A stretch of DNA of 64,000 nt. It comes from DAOPJM01 sp964490325 (GTDB lineage Bacteria; Bacillota; Clostridia; Christensenellales; CAG-138). The position numbers and the translations under genes were made by a program. Below are positions 16,135 through 25,857 of this stretch, piece by piece. Below the pieces are notes generated by a model that was not told the DNA's origin, did not search any database, and saw nothing but the letters and a program-made list of their open reading frames with translations. The first letter of the stretch is position 1, and the number at the start of each line of letters is the position of its first letter. The DNA lies in the NCBI GenBank assembly GCA_964490325.1, contig CAZBBX010000005.1, forward strand, positions 1 through 64,000, written 5' to 3'.

Positions 16135-19100
16135 CAAAGCGTCCACGCCTCCTTCGCCTCGTCCATGTCCACGATGGCTTGTGCGCGCAGCAGCACCAGC
16201 AGGCGCTTTTGCACAGGCAGACCCGTTAAAGCGGTCAGTACCTCCGCATAGAGCCGCAGCTGCTTGTCATGCCGCTGCGCCCACAGCAGGGGTTGCGTGT
16301 TGCCGATATAGTCCGTCTTATAGTCGATGAGTACCCAGCCCGTCTCTGTGCGGTAGCAGGCGTCGATGACGCCCTGCAGCAGCACGCGCTCCTCCGAGGG
16401 CGGCAGCCCCAAGCGTTCGCTGTCGGCAAGATAGGAAAACGGCCACTCCCTGTGCGCCTCGTCCGCATGACAGAGCGCGGCAAAGAGCGGGGTGTCGGTG
16501 AACCATTCGAGCGAGGAAAGGATGCTTGGTTCGTCCAAGCCCAGCCTGTTTGCAAGCGCGCCAAGCTCTCCCGCCGCAGGCGGCCGCAGGGGAAGGCGCT
16601 CCAAAATGGCGTGCGCCTGCGTGCCGAGCGTAAGGACGTTCCTGCTGCTTTCCAACAGAAAATCGGGGACGGCAAACTCCTGCTGCGGCTTATCCGAAAG
16701 CTCGGTGACGGAGCTTTTTGACGGCACGCCCACCGCGCCGCTGAAGGGATAGCGCCAAGCAAAGCGAGCAAGCAGGGCATTTTTGATCTGCTCGTTTGCC
16801 GTATCATCGGCAGGGGGAACGGCAGGCGGGGTCGCTTGCAGATCCTCACGAAAGAGGATCCTTACGGGGATATGCCCCTTGAGCGGCGGCAGCAGCCACT
16901 TTAGATAGGAAGACGCGCTCAAAAGCTCTGTCGAGGACGCGGGATCGGCCTCCAACAGGCGCTTCTCGGCGTCGCTGACGCTGCCGATGAGGTACAGCCG
17001 CCGCACGGCGCGGGTCATGCCCACATACAGCAGGCGCATCCGCTCCTGCTGCTGCTCCCGATCCACCGTCTTGATGATGAGCTTATGCGGCAGGGTGTCG
17101 CACTTGCGTCCCGCCTCGTCCAGATACTTCAGTCCCAAGCCCAGCGTGGGATGGGTCACAAAGGCGCGCCGCGTATCCTCGCGGTTGAAGGCGGCGCCCA
17201 AGCGGCACAAAAAGACTACGGGAAACTCCAAGCCCTTGCTGCGGTGGATGCTCATGATGCGCACCACATCGCTGCCCGCCGTCTGCGCCGCGCCCAGCGA
17301 GGCGTTCTTTTCCGCCTCCTCCATGTAGCGCAAAAAGCCGTGGACGGAGAAGCCGCCCGTGCCGTCGAAGCTGCGTGCCTGCGCCAGCAGCGCCTCTAAA
17401 TTTGCAGCCCGCTGTGCGCCTCCCGCAAGAGCGCGCAGCTCGTCCTCCAGTCCGCTCTCGTCGAACAGATCCGCCAAGAACTCCTCCACGGGACGGCGCA
17501 GGCTGTCCCTGCGGCGGCGCTCCAGCGTGTCCAAAAAATCGCGGCATTTGAGGCCAAGCGCGTCGTCGTCCTCGCAGGCCGCCGTAAGGCAGTCGATCCA
17601 TTCCCCGTCCCGCCGCTTTTGCCGAAGGGCGATCAGCTCCTCATCGGTAAAGCCGCCAAGGCAGCTGCGCAGCACGGACAGGAGCGGGATGTCCTGTCTG
17701 CGGTTGTCCATCACGCGCAGGTAGTTGAGGGTCAGCATGACCTCGATGGCCTCAAAGTAGCCGCCGGTCAGCTGCGCATAGCAGGGGATGCCCTGCTTGG
17801 ACAGGGTCTGCGCAAAGCTGCGCGCCGCCGTGGTGGTGTGCAGCAGGATGGCAAAGTCACAGTAGCGCAGCGGCTTGTCCCCCTCGTTTGGGGGCTGCCG
17901 CAGCAGGGCATGGATCTCGGCGGCGCAGGCCAGCGCCTCCGCCTCCGCATCGTCGGGCGTGTCCTCAGGGGCGTCCGACTGCACCCTGCGCTCGATCAGC
18001 TCCAGCTCCACAGCGCCCTTGGGCTGCACTATGCCCGCCTGCAGCGCCTCCTCGTCGTAGTGGATCGGCCCCGTCCGCTCGGTCATCAGGCGGCGGAACA
18101 CCAGATTCACCGCGTCCAAGACCTCCTTGGAGGAGCGGAAGTTGTCCTTGAGACGGATCACGCTGCCCTTGTCCCCCGTAAAGCTGTTCAGCTTGTCCAA
18201 AAACAGGCTCGGCTCCGCCATGCGGAAGCGGTAGATGCTCTGCTTGACGTCCCCCACATAGAACAGACCGCCGCTGCGGGCTATGTGCTGCAGGATCGCC
18301 TCCTGCACGCGGTTGGAGTCCTGATACTCGTCCACGATGATGCAGGCGTAGCGGCGGCGATACTCCTCCGCCACCTTCTCGTCCGCAAGACAGGTCAGCG
18401 CCAGATGCTCCAAGTCGTTAAAATCCATCAGGGCGCGGGAGCGCTTCTCCGCCTCGTAGCGCGTCAGAAAGTCCCGCGTCAGCTCCACAAGGGCGCAGGT
18501 CGGCTCGGCGGAACGGCTCTGCCGCACAAACAGCGCGTCCTCGCCGCAGCGCAGCTCGTCCGCCTGTGCGCGCACAAACTTTTTAAGAGCATCCCGCGCC
18601 GTCGTGACGGGACGCTTGACGCTCTCGTCCGTGCCGCGGGGAAAGAGCAGCCGTTCAAAGCTGTCGCCAAGCACGGCCAAAGCCGTGCCGTAGGCGTCCG
18701 CCCCCTCTGCAAGCAGGCAACCCCGCGCCTGCATCAGCTCGCCGTCCAGCTGCGCGATGACCTTGCCGTAGTCGGGCGAGAGCCCCTCCTTGGCGAAGGT
18801 CATTGCTTCGATGGCTGCCTGCAGCTCCTCGCGGGAAAACGCAAGATAGCGCTCCACCAGCGCGGCAAAGGCGGCGGGGGAGCTGAGCGGCTCCAGACAT
18901 TCGTCCAAGTAGCGCTTGGGATCGGGCTGCCCCGCTAAGGTCGCAAGCAGCGCGTTGATGTTCACGATGAGGTTCCGCTCACTGCCAAAGGCGCGGATGG
19001 GCAGACGGTAGCGCTCGGGCGCTTCCTTGGCAAGCTCCGTCAGCTGCGCATCCAATACCTCCGACCTTAGGCGAGCGCTCTCGGTCTCGTCCATGGTGCG

Positions 19101-19463
19101 GGTGGCGGGAGGCAGCTCCGCTCGGTCGAAGTGACGGCGGATGACGCGGGCGCAGAACGAATGGATGGTGGAGATGGAAGCGCTTGCCACCGCCTCCGCC
19201 TGTGCGCGAAAGTAGCTGCGGCGCTCGGGCACGTCCGCCTTTAGGGCGCAGTCGGACAGGCGGCGGGCGATGCGCGCCTTCATCTCGGCGGCGGCAGCGC
19301 GGGTAAAGGTCAGCACCAGCAGCTGCTCCACCCCCGTGCCCTCCCCGACAAGCCGCACCACGCGTTCGGCAAGCACCGCCGTTTTGCCCGCTCCCGCGGC
19401 GGCGGAGACCAACACGTTTCCGTTTCTGTCGATGGCTTCCCGCTGTTCCTTTGTCCAGTCCAT
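16134..19463 (-). CDS. addA: AddA, helicase-nuclease subunit of AddAB
   Basis: A 1109-residue UvrD-like helicase with a C-terminal RecB-family nuclease, the partner of AddB in resecting double-strand breaks for RecA repair. The Walker A is SAAAGAGKTAVLAERV (about 20-35), the DExx box is CIIVDEYQDSN, and later helicase motifs such as MSIHRSKGLEFPVVFLC and LLYVGMTRAVRRLYL are intact. The nuclease motif is GWVLIDYKTDYIG near the C-terminus. Length is close to Bacillus AddA (1232). The first 172 bases of the gene are present a second time upstream (19575-19746) through a 283-base tandem duplication, but the full gene reads through cleanly. Confidence 0.96.
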   Translation of the reverse strand: MDWTKEQREAIDRNGNVLVSAAAGAGKTAVLAERVVRLVGEGTGVEQLLVLTFTRAAAAEMKARIARRLSDCALKADVPERRSYFRAQAEAVASASISTIHSFCARVIRRHFDRAELPPATRTMDETESARLRSEVLDAQLTELAKEAPERYRLPIRAFGSERNLIVNINALLATLAGQPDPKRYLDECLEPLSSPAAFAALVERYLAFSREELQAAIEAMTFAKEGLSPDYGKVIAQLDGELMQARGCLLAEGADAYGTALAVLGDSFERLLFPRGTDESVKRPVTTARDALKKFVRAQADELRCGEDALFVRQSRSAEPTCALVELTRDFLTRYEAEKRSRALMDFNDLEHLALTCLADEKVAEEYRRRYACIIVDEYQDSNRVQEAILQHIARSGGLFYVGDVKQSIYRFRMAEPSLFLDKLNSFTGDKGSVIRLKDNFRSSKEVLDAVNLVFRRLMTERTGPIHYDEEALQAGIVQPKGAVELELIERRVQSDAPEDTPDDAEAEALACAAEIHALLRQPPNEGDKPLRYCDFAILLHTTTAARSFAQTLSKQGIPCYAQLTGGYFEAIEVMLTLNYLRVMDNRRQDIPLLSVLRSCLGGFTDEELIALRQKRRDGEWIDCLTAACEDDDALGLKCRDFLDTLERRRRDSLRRPVEEFLADLFDESGLEDELRALAGGAQRAANLEALLAQARSFDGTGGFSVHGFLRYMEEAEKNASLGAAQTAGSDVVRIMSIHRSKGLEFPVVFLCRLGAAFNREDTRRAFVTHPTLGLGLKYLDEAGRKCDTLPHKLIIKTVDREQQQERMRLLYVGMTRAVRRLYLIGSVSDAEKRLLEADPASSTELLSASSYLKWLLPPLKGHIPVRILFREDLQATPPAVPPADDTANEQIKNALLARFAWRYPFSGAVGVPSKSSVTELSDKPQQEFAVPDFLLESSRNVLTLGTQAHAILERLPLRPPAAGELGALANRLGLDEPSILSSLEWFTDTPLFAALCHADEAHREWPFSYLADSERLGLPPSEERVLLQGVIDACYRTETGWVLIDYKTDYIGNTQPLLWAQRHDKQLRLYAEVLTALTGLPVQKRLLVLLRAQAIVDMDEAKEAWTL

Positions 19464-19857
19464 GCTTTCCTCCGCAGTCGTTCTCAGCTTCCCTGTATGG
19501 TTTCGTTATCCTAAGGCTCCGTCCTGTCGGGCAGGGGCAGGGCGATCAGCTCGTCCAAGCGCAGCGTGGGCAGACGGCAGCGCGGGTAAAGGTCGGCACC
19601 AGCAGCTGCTCCACCCCCGTGCCCTCCCCGACAAGCCGCACCACGCGTTCGGCAAGCACCGCCGTTTTGCCCGCTCCCGCGGCGGCGGAGACCAACACGT
19701 TTCCGTTTCTGTCGATGGCTTCCCGCTGTTCCTTTGTCCAGTCCATGCTTTCCTCCGCAGTCGTTCTCAGCTTCCCTGTATGGTTTCGTTATCCTAAGGC
19801 TCCGTCCCGTCGGGCAGGGGCAGGGCGATCAGCTCGTCCAAGCGCAGCGCGGGCAGA
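19292..19857. repeat. 283-base tandem duplication across the addA-addB junction
   Basis: 19292-19574 and 19575-19857 are adjacent copies with very few substitutions (for example GGTCAGCACC versus GGTCGGCACC). Each contains the first 172 bases of addA, the original spacer and the last 64 bases of addB. Both genes stay intact because the copies share their ends; without the duplication the spacer would be 47 bases. Confidence 0.93.
19546..19746 (-). pseudogene. Truncated second copy of the addA 5' end
   Basis: The duplicated addA start encodes the AddA N-terminus, including the Walker A motif (SAAAGAGKTAVLAERV), then runs out of frame into the duplicated addB tail and stops after 66 codons. 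It keeps the ATG and upstream region of addA, so it could be translated as a useless P-loop peptide. It is a by-product of the 283-base duplication. Confidence 0.8.
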
Positions 19858-22800
19858 TGGCGCTTGCGGCAGGCAGGCAGCTGCTCGTCAAAGCGGCAGA
19901 TGCTCTTTAGGGGACAGTAGTCGCAGGCCTTGTCGATGGGATGGATGGCGGCGTCGCCGTTTAGCATCCGTTCGGCGCTCACAGCGGCGCGGGCAAGCGC
20001 CATCTCGCCAAGATACGCTATGCCGCCGCGTTCGCAGCCGCTTGCGCCGCCGCGCTTCAGCCCCTTGACCACCTTGGCGCGATCCTCGTCCGTTATGGCT
20101 GTGGCGGCCAGCGCGTCCACGTCCGTGGCGGTCACGCCGCTCATGGCGTAGCTTGGCGCTTCGCCGTCCTCATCGGTAGGCGGGGGCAGCAGCGGCATGT
20201 AGTACGCGCCCACGACCTCGCCGCCCAAGCCCTTGATGGCGCAAAGGTACAGCGGAAGCTGCAACAGCTCCCCATCGTACACCCCCGCGGGGTCGAAGGG
20301 CTTGCCGTGCGTTTTGTAGTCGATGACGCGCAGCAGTCCGTCGGGACTGCGGTCCACGCGATCCACCCGACCCCGCAGCAGCACCACGCGGCCGTTGGAA
20401 AGCTGCAGCTGCACGGGGGGCAGGCCGCCGTCCATGCCAAAGCTCAGCTCCGTTTTGAGCGGACGGAAGCGCCCCGCCGCAAGCTGCTCGCGTATGGCAA
20501 GGATGCAGCGGCGCAGCGCATCGATGCGCAGCGACAGGGTCGCCTTGAGGCGCGGGTCACGCAGCAGCAGACCATCGTTGTGCGCGGCAATGAGGGGCGG
20601 GAGCAGCTCGTCCAATATTTGATCGAGGCGCGCATCGTCAAGCGTCGCCCAGTCTAACTTCTGCGCCGCAAGCGTACGCGCAAAGGCGTCCAGTCCCTCA
20701 TGTAAAAAGCTGCCCTCGTCGGCGGGATCCTCCTTGGCCTCGCGGCGTTCGGCGGCCTTCAGCCCGTAGACGATGTATTGGCGGAAGGGGCAGCTGTTGA
20801 ATTGTTCCAGACGGCTTGCGCTCATGGAGGGGGCGCGGCCGTACAGCGCCTCCGACAGGCTGCTGCCAAAGGGCGTGGGCGAGAGCCTGCCCTCCCGCTC
20901 CGAAAGGATGCGGTGCAGGCGTTCGCGATACGCGGGATCCTCGCGATAGCAGTCGATCAAAGCGCCAAGCTCCTTAGGGGCGCTGCCGTCCCGCTTGGCG
21001 ATGCACAGCGCAGCTGCCATGCGCGAAAAGCCCTCGGCCTTGCAGCTTGGCAGCGCCGATTCCCGCAGGGCGTCGCAGCGCGCAGCGGGAAACAGCCGCT
21101 CTATGCGGTCGATCAGGGAGGAGGGCGCAAGCGTCTCGGCGCCGTCCGCCAAGGCATAGGACAGGCAGAGCCTGCGGCGCGCCTTGGTCAAAGCGCTGTA
21201 GATCTCCAAGCGGTCTCCCTCGATGAGGCTGTAGCTGTCGCCCCAAAGGGTCAGACCCGCCTCGCGCAAAAGGGACAGCTCCTCGTTGCTTAGGATCTCG
21301 TCGTCGCCGCGCAGCAGGGGCAGCAGGCCGTCGTTGACGCCCAACACGAACAGGCTGTCCACGGGACGCGTGCGCGTGCGCTCCAAATCGCCAAGCAGCA
21401 CCTGATCGCTCGTACCCGGCAGCACGCCCATGCTGTATCCCGCGATGCCCTCCTCCAGTACGGACTGAAAGTCCTTGGCGGAAAGCTTTTCCTTGCCCAA
21501 GATGGTGTACAGCTGGCTGAGCAGCTCCATCAGGGTGTTCCAAACCTGCTTTTGCGCCTCCGCATCCGCGCTGCGCCCCTCGCTAAGCGCCTGCTCCGCC
21601 TGCGCCATCAGCTGCGTCTTGAGGTCTAAGGCGCAGAGGTATTCGTAGATCGCCCTTGCCTTTTGCTCCACACTGCCGCGTGAGAGACCTTCGCGCAGCG
21701 CCATCAGCGGCGGCATGAGGACGCTGCGGACGCGCTCGGCGGCCTCGGGCACCTCGCCGAAATGGAGCGGCTCCGTGAGGCCGCTGCCGTACAGGCCGTA
21801 GCGCAAAAGATAGTTTTCAAACAGCTCCACATCGGCGCGCTCCACCCCCGCATAGCCGCTTTTTAGGATGCGCAGCAGCTCTTGGGTATTAAAGCCGCCG
21901 GAAGCGGCGCGCGCGGCGCTCAAAAGCAGCTCCGCCGCCGCGTGGCCAAGGATGGGACGGGTCGCATCGAAAAACAGGGGGATGTTCCGCGCACGGAAGG
22001 CGCGGCGCAGCAGCGGCACATAGGCGTTCATGTCCGAGACCACCACCGCCATATCGCGATAGCGTACGCCCAAGCGGGCGCGCTCCAGCACAAGATCCGC
22101 CACCAGCGCCGCTTCACGGGCGCGGTCGGGCGCGCCAAAGAGCTGCACGGCGTCGGTCTCCTTTGGATAGGGGGCTGCGCCATCGTCAAACAGACCGCGC
22201 TCCAACGCGGCAAGCGCGGGATCGCGGTCGGCTGCGGCTTTTCTTTGCAGCGGCAGGGTGGACAGGGTAAGGCCGCGTGCCGCGGCAAGCTCTCCTATCC
22301 GCTGCGCGCTGCGGCGATCCGGCTCGAACAGCGCCGCATCGGGACCATCGTCGATGCGCAGCGTCAGCGTCACGGAGCGCGCCGCAGAGGCGATCGCCCC
22401 CAAAAGGCGCAGCTGCTGCGCGGTGGGTGCGATCAGATCGTCCAAAAAGACCCGACAATGCCGCACAAAGGAATCGCCGACCAGCTCGGCGGCCAGATCG
22501 GTCTGATCCATGACGCTGTGGTACTGCGTTTGATACTGCTGTTGCGTGGCGGCGTACAGCAGGGCAAGGTCGTGGAGCTTGCGCCCCAAGAGGCTGTCGG
22601 GATCCTGCTTTTTTGCGGCGGCCTTGAGCTGCTCGGGCTCCACGCAGCACTCCCGCAGGGCGCGGATGAGGCCGTCTAACTGCTCGGCAAAGCCGCGGGT
22701 GAGCGCCACCCGTCCCCAAAGCTGCAGCTCGTCCGCATGGTGCAGCACCACGCGGCGAATGACCATGCAGCGCCCCTGCTTGGACAGGACGGGCAGGGTC

Positions 22801-23030
22801 TTGCCCGACAGGCGCACGATGCGTTCGCTCAGGCGCTCCAAGCTGTAGACCTCCGCGCCGATCAGTCCGCCCAAACGGTCGCAAAGGCGGCGCTCCGCCT
22901 CGAAGGTGTACTGCGCGGGGACGATGAGGATGACCTGCTCGCGCTTCTTGCACGCGTCAGCGATGCGATCATACAGTTCGGTGCTCTTGCCGCTGTCGGC
23001 TCGGCCGCTGAGGATGGTGATGCTGCCCAT
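19794..23030 (-). CDS. addB: AddB, helicase-like/nuclease subunit of AddAB
   Basis: A 1078-residue partner of AddA. The N-terminal P-loop is GRADSGKSTELYDR and IVPAQYTFEAERRLC follows, as in AddB. The C-terminal nuclease shows LLRVIDYKTHGKPFDP, and the [4Fe-4S] cluster cysteines are visible as FNSCPFRQY and the late CDYCPLKSICRF, which staple the nuclease domain. Length is close to Bacillus AddB (1166). The gene lies upstream of addA on the same strand and downstream of thpR (27-base gap), forming the head of a repair operon. Its last 64 bases are duplicated downstream. Confidence 0.95.
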   Translation of the reverse strand: MGSITILSGRADSGKSTELYDRIADACKKREQVILIVPAQYTFEAERRLCDRLGGLIGAEVYSLERLSERIVRLSGKTLPVLSKQGRCMVIRRVVLHHADELQLWGRVALTRGFAEQLDGLIRALRECCVEPEQLKAAAKKQDPDSLLGRKLHDLALLYAATQQQYQTQYHSVMDQTDLAAELVGDSFVRHCRVFLDDLIAPTAQQLRLLGAIASAARSVTLTLRIDDGPDAALFEPDRRSAQRIGELAAARGLTLSTLPLQRKAAADRDPALAALERGLFDDGAAPYPKETDAVQLFGAPDRAREAALVADLVLERARLGVRYRDMAVVVSDMNAYVPLLRRAFRARNIPLFFDATRPILGHAAAELLLSAARAASGGFNTQELLRILKSGYAGVERADVELFENYLLRYGLYGSGLTEPLHFGEVPEAAERVRSVLMPPLMALREGLSRGSVEQKARAIYEYLCALDLKTQLMAQAEQALSEGRSADAEAQKQVWNTLMELLSQLYTILGKEKLSAKDFQSVLEEGIAGYSMGVLPGTSDQVLLGDLERTRTRPVDSLFVLGVNDGLLPLLRGDDEILSNEELSLLREAGLTLWGDSYSLIEGDRLEIYSALTKARRRLCLSYALADGAETLAPSSLIDRIERLFPAARCDALRESALPSCKAEGFSRMAAALCIAKRDGSAPKELGALIDCYREDPAYRERLHRILSEREGRLSPTPFGSSLSEALYGRAPSMSASRLEQFNSCPFRQYIVYGLKAAERREAKEDPADEGSFLHEGLDAFARTLAAQKLDWATLDDARLDQILDELLPPLIAAHNDGLLLRDPRLKATLSLRIDALRRCILAIREQLAAGRFRPLKTELSFGMDGGLPPVQLQLSNGRVVLLRGRVDRVDRSPDGLLRVIDYKTHGKPFDPAGVYDGELLQLPLYLCAIKGLGGEVVGAYYMPLLPPPTDEDGEAPSYAMSGVTATDVDALAATAITDEDRAKVVKGLKRGGASGCERGGIAYLGEMALARAAVSAERMLNGDAAIHPIDKACDYCPLKSICRFDEQLPACRKRHLPALRLDELIALPLPDGTEP

Positions 23031-23057
23031 CTTGCCTCCGTTGTTGCTTTGCGTGTT

Positions 23058-23576
23058 CTAAAAACTTTCGGTGTGCAGCGGGGTGTACTGCATCTGCCCC
23101 TTGACGTTGTTGCTCTCATACAGGACGATGCTTCGCGCCCAAAATGCTTCGTTGGGAACGGTCAGCGTCAGCTTGTCATGCTCCACGGCGCGTCCCAAGG
23201 TGATGTGCGGGTCAAAACGGCCCCGTCCGTGCACGAATCCCCGCTCCCACAGCGCGGATTCCAGCGTGCTGTGGATGCGGTCCAGTTCATTGATCCCCCC
23301 CGAAAGGCGAATGAACGAGGTGCGCGCACCGCCATGCGTGAAGTAACCGTAGCCGCCCAAGCGCAGCAGAAAGGGCTTGGCGTCGCAGACAGCCTCGTGC
23401 ATGGCCTCCGTCACATCATACAGCGCATCGCTTTCCCCTAAAAAGCGAACGGTGATGTGGTGATTCCCCTGCGGGACAAAGCGTCCCGCGCTGCTTTGCA
23501 TACGCAGCGCCTCCTGCACGGCAAAGACGGAGCGTTGCACGTCCTTGGGCAGGGGTACGGCAATAAACAAGCGCAA
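23058..23576 (-). CDS. thpR: RNA 2',3'-cyclic phosphodiesterase (2'-5' RNA ligase family)
   Basis: A 172-residue LigT/2H phosphoesterase. Both HxTx motifs are visible: HHITVRFLG (near residue 40) and FDPHITLGR (near 122). The family opens 2',3'-cyclic phosphates on RNA and ligates tRNA halves in vitro. The start appears to be TTG at 23576 with a GGAGGAAAAAGGA region upstream; no in-frame ATG occurs near the conserved beginning RLFIAVPLP. It is the first gene of the minus-strand run leading into addB. Confidence 0.88.
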   Translation of the reverse strand: MRLFIAVPLPKDVQRSVFAVQEALRMQSSAGRFVPQGNHHITVRFLGESDALYDVTEAMHEAVCDAKPFLLRLGGYGYFTHGGARTSFIRLSGGINELDRIHSTLESALWERGFVHGRGRFDPHITLGRAVEHDKLTLTVPNEAFWARSIVLYESNNVKGQMQYTPLHTESF

Positions 23577-23687
23577 ATCCTTTTTCCTCCCGTTGATGCA
23601 ACTTTAGTCGCATACATGTTCTCATTTTACACGTTTTTTTTCGCTTTGTACAGCACTAACCCCCTTTTCTCTTGTCGCTTTGTTTGC

Positions 23688-23700
23688 TATACTTACGGCA
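23688..23700 (+). promoter_or_regulatory. Extended -10 element abutting the ATG (leaderless start)
   Basis: TGC-TATACT with the hexamer at 23688-23693; only six bases separate it from the ATG at 23700, so the expected transcription start coincides with the initiation codon. The -35 region (TTTTCT at 23665) is weak, as expected for an extended -10 promoter. No Shine-Dalgarno is possible. Confidence 0.5.
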
Positions 23701-24542
23701 TGGAAACAAGGATCAACAAAAAAGTACCGCAGCAAAAGCGCCGCCTGCTGCGCGAGGGCTGGCAGGAGCGCCTGCCCATCCGCGCCATGCTGATCGGCCT
23801 TGCGGTCGTGCTGCTCTTGGTGGTCATCCTTTTGATCAACTCCCCCACGCAATCGTATCTTGGAAGCGCGGAGATGGACGTCGTCCGTTCGCGGGGCATC
23901 CTGCGGGTGGGCGTGGACACTTCGGTCTATGGTCTCAATGTGGACGGAAACGGCTATGAAGCGGAACTGGCGCGTGCTGTTGCGGCGGAGATCTTTGGCG
24001 AGGACGCGGAGGCTCTCAGCCTTGTGGAGGTCACGCGGCAGACCGCGCTGTGGCAGCTGCATGACGGACAGATCGATCTTGCGCTTGCCGCCGTTGCCGC
24101 CCCCGCCGACAGCGCCTACGCCGTGTGTGCCCGCCCCTTTTTGCAGGAGAGCTGCGTGCTGCTGGGCTATGCGCCGTCCGCGCCCACAACGGGCTCCGAG
24201 ATCGCCGTATTGAACGGCACCGCCGCACAGGAGCTGCTCGATACCTACCTGAAGGACAAGGATCCCTCCCTTGTCGCGCATCCCTATGCCGCCTACTACG
24301 ACATGCTGGTCGCCCTGAGGGCGGGCACGGTGGACGCGCTCTGCCTGCCGCGCAGCGCGGCCATGACCCTGCTGGAGTCGGGCATGCACATCTATGAAGC
24401 GCCCCTGATCGGCGTCATTTCGTACTATGCGTTCTGCCGCAGCGAGGACGCGGTCTTAACGAACTATTTGGATGAGTATCTGTATGAACGATCGGAGGAC
24501 GGCAGCCTTGCGGAGCTGTACAAGCGCTTTGACATTGCCTAA
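23700..24542 (+). CDS. Membrane-anchored extracellular solute-binding protein (SBP_bac_3 type)
   Basis: A 280-residue protein with a basic N-terminus, one transmembrane segment (about 28-47, no lipobox) and an amino-acid-type periplasmic-binding fold. The family start is visible as RGILRVGVDTSVYGLNV, then YEAELARAVAAEIFG, and later the second lobe. Unlike transport operons, no ABC permease or ATPase lies beside it, so a sensory role or use with a distant permease is possible. The ATG at 23700 is placed by reading frame and hydrophobicity; it lies six bases after a -10 element, which implies leaderless translation unless the true start is the internal Met before LIGLAVV. Confidence 0.8.
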   Translation: METRINKKVPQQKRRLLREGWQERLPIRAMLIGLAVVLLLVVILLINSPTQSYLGSAEMDVVRSRGILRVGVDTSVYGLNVDGNGYEAELARAVAAEIFGEDAEALSLVEVTRQTALWQLHDGQIDLALAAVAAPADSAYAVCARPFLQESCVLLGYAPSAPTTGSEIAVLNGTAAQELLDTYLKDKDPSLVAHPYAAYYDMLVALRAGTVDALCLPRSAAMTLLESGMHIYEAPLIGVISYYAFCRSEDAVLTNYLDEYLYERSEDGSLAELYKRFDIA

Positions 24543-24548
24543 TACCGA

Positions 24549-25712
24549 TCAAAGGATATAGTGCGCCAGTTCGCGCCGCTGCTTGATGAACAATTTGTCA
24601 TAGACGCCGCTTAGGATGGCCTTCACGCTGCTCTCGGACAGCTTGACGCGCTCAGCGATCTCGGCGTTGCTGCAGCCGTAGCGCGCCGAAGACGCGATCT
24701 GATACTCGCGGCGGGTCAGGATGAGCGTTACATTGTCCCGCGCCAGCTCGTTATGGACGCTGATCCAGTTGCCCCAGGTCTGCTCCGACTGCAACAGGAT
24801 CTTTTCCTGCAGCTCGGGCGCAACACGCAAAAGCGAGGTCTCGATCAGTCCGTTGGATGGAACTAAGTTTTCGGCAAAGGGCGTGGTGATCCCGTCGGGC
24901 AGCGCAAGCTCCATGGCGTGCTCCACATGCCTCTGGGCGCGGACGGGGTCGTTGAGCAGCTGCGCAGCCTGCGAAGCCATCAGCAGCAGGTAGACCTCGG
25001 AAATGGTATAGCCCTTCTCGCGCCAACGCAGCGCCAGCGCCGTCTCGGCCACCGCCAGCATGGCTTCCGGCTTGTTTTGCGAATGCAGGTACTTGGTGTA
25101 CAGGTACAGCGCCATGGGCAGCATTTCGGGTGTAAGCACATCGAAGCGGCGATCCGTGAACCAGCTCGGCAGGTTCTGCGGTGCAAACAGGCTGACGGAG
25201 ATGTTCAGGATCGCCAGCTCCGCGATCCTGCGCTCGATACAGTCCTCCGCATAGCGCCTTTGGATCGCCTTCAGCGCATCCATGGCCTTGCGATAGCCCG
25301 TATAATCGCCCACGCTGATGCTTGCGATCGCGCTGACATTGCAGGCCGTGACATAGAGGGGGCTGTCCGTGCGCGTGATGCGCTGCGCCGTGGCGGCATA
25401 GGCAAAGTCGCCCCGCATATAGGCCAGCTCGCAGCGCAGCTCTCGCTCGGCGGCGGCGTGCTGCTGCTGCGGGAGGACGTCGGCATGACCCGACTCCATG
25501 CGCAGATAGGTCGTAAGAAGCGTTGGATACAGAGTGTCATCGGCGTCGGTGCGGCGGCGGGGATCGCCGGGCTTTTTGCAGTTTGCGGGGATAAGCCATT
25601 GTCCGCCCAGCTGCTCCGCTCCTGCGATGCGTCCCTCCGACAGCAGCTTTTGCACCCTGCGCGGCGTAACGCCCCATTTGTCTGCAACTTCTTTAACGGA
25701 GATCCAATCCAT
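24549..25712 (-). CDS. Regulator with N-terminal excisionase-type HTH and C-terminal LuxR HTH
   Basis: A 387-residue cytosolic transcription regulator. The N-terminus (SVKEVADKWGVTPRRVQKLL, then GQWLIPANCKKP) is a MerR/excisionase-type DNA-binding helix-turn-helix. The middle (about 80-310) is helical and TPR-like. The C-terminus (LTRREYQIASSARYGCSNAE, then ERVKLSESSVKAILSGVYDK) is a LuxR/GerE helix-turn-helix. The two DNA-binding ends with a helical middle recall regulators of gut Clostridia and Actinobacteria whose targets are unknown. The ATG at 25712 is preceded by AGGG. It converges with the solute-binding protein gene (six bases apart), with no terminator between them. Confidence 0.8.
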   Translation of the reverse strand: MDWISVKEVADKWGVTPRRVQKLLSEGRIAGAEQLGGQWLIPANCKKPGDPRRRTDADDTLYPTLLTTYLRMESGHADVLPQQQHAAAERELRCELAYMRGDFAYAATAQRITRTDSPLYVTACNVSAIASISVGDYTGYRKAMDALKAIQRRYAEDCIERRIAELAILNISVSLFAPQNLPSWFTDRRFDVLTPEMLPMALYLYTKYLHSQNKPEAMLAVAETALALRWREKGYTISEVYLLLMASQAAQLLNDPVRAQRHVEHAMELALPDGITTPFAENLVPSNGLIETSLLRVAPELQEKILLQSEQTWGNWISVHNELARDNVTLILTRREYQIASSARYGCSNAEIAERVKLSESSVKAILSGVYDKLFIKQRRELAHYIL

Positions 25713-25742
25713 TTCCCTAAGCCCTTTTCATGATATGCAATA

Positions 25743-25771
25743 AGTATATACGGAACTGCGAATAAAAGCAA
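25743..25771 (-). promoter_or_regulatory. Sigma-A promoter of the two-HTH regulator
   Basis: On the minus strand, TTGCTT (25766-25771), 17-base spacer, TATACT (25743-25748), about 30 bases upstream of the start codon. Confidence 0.6.
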
Positions 25772-25857
25772 GCCGCGCTTCCCCCCAAATTCGACGGATT
25801 TTGTGCGGGAACGCCGAAAGCTTCACGGCGATATGCAGCGTTGTCCCCTAACATGGG

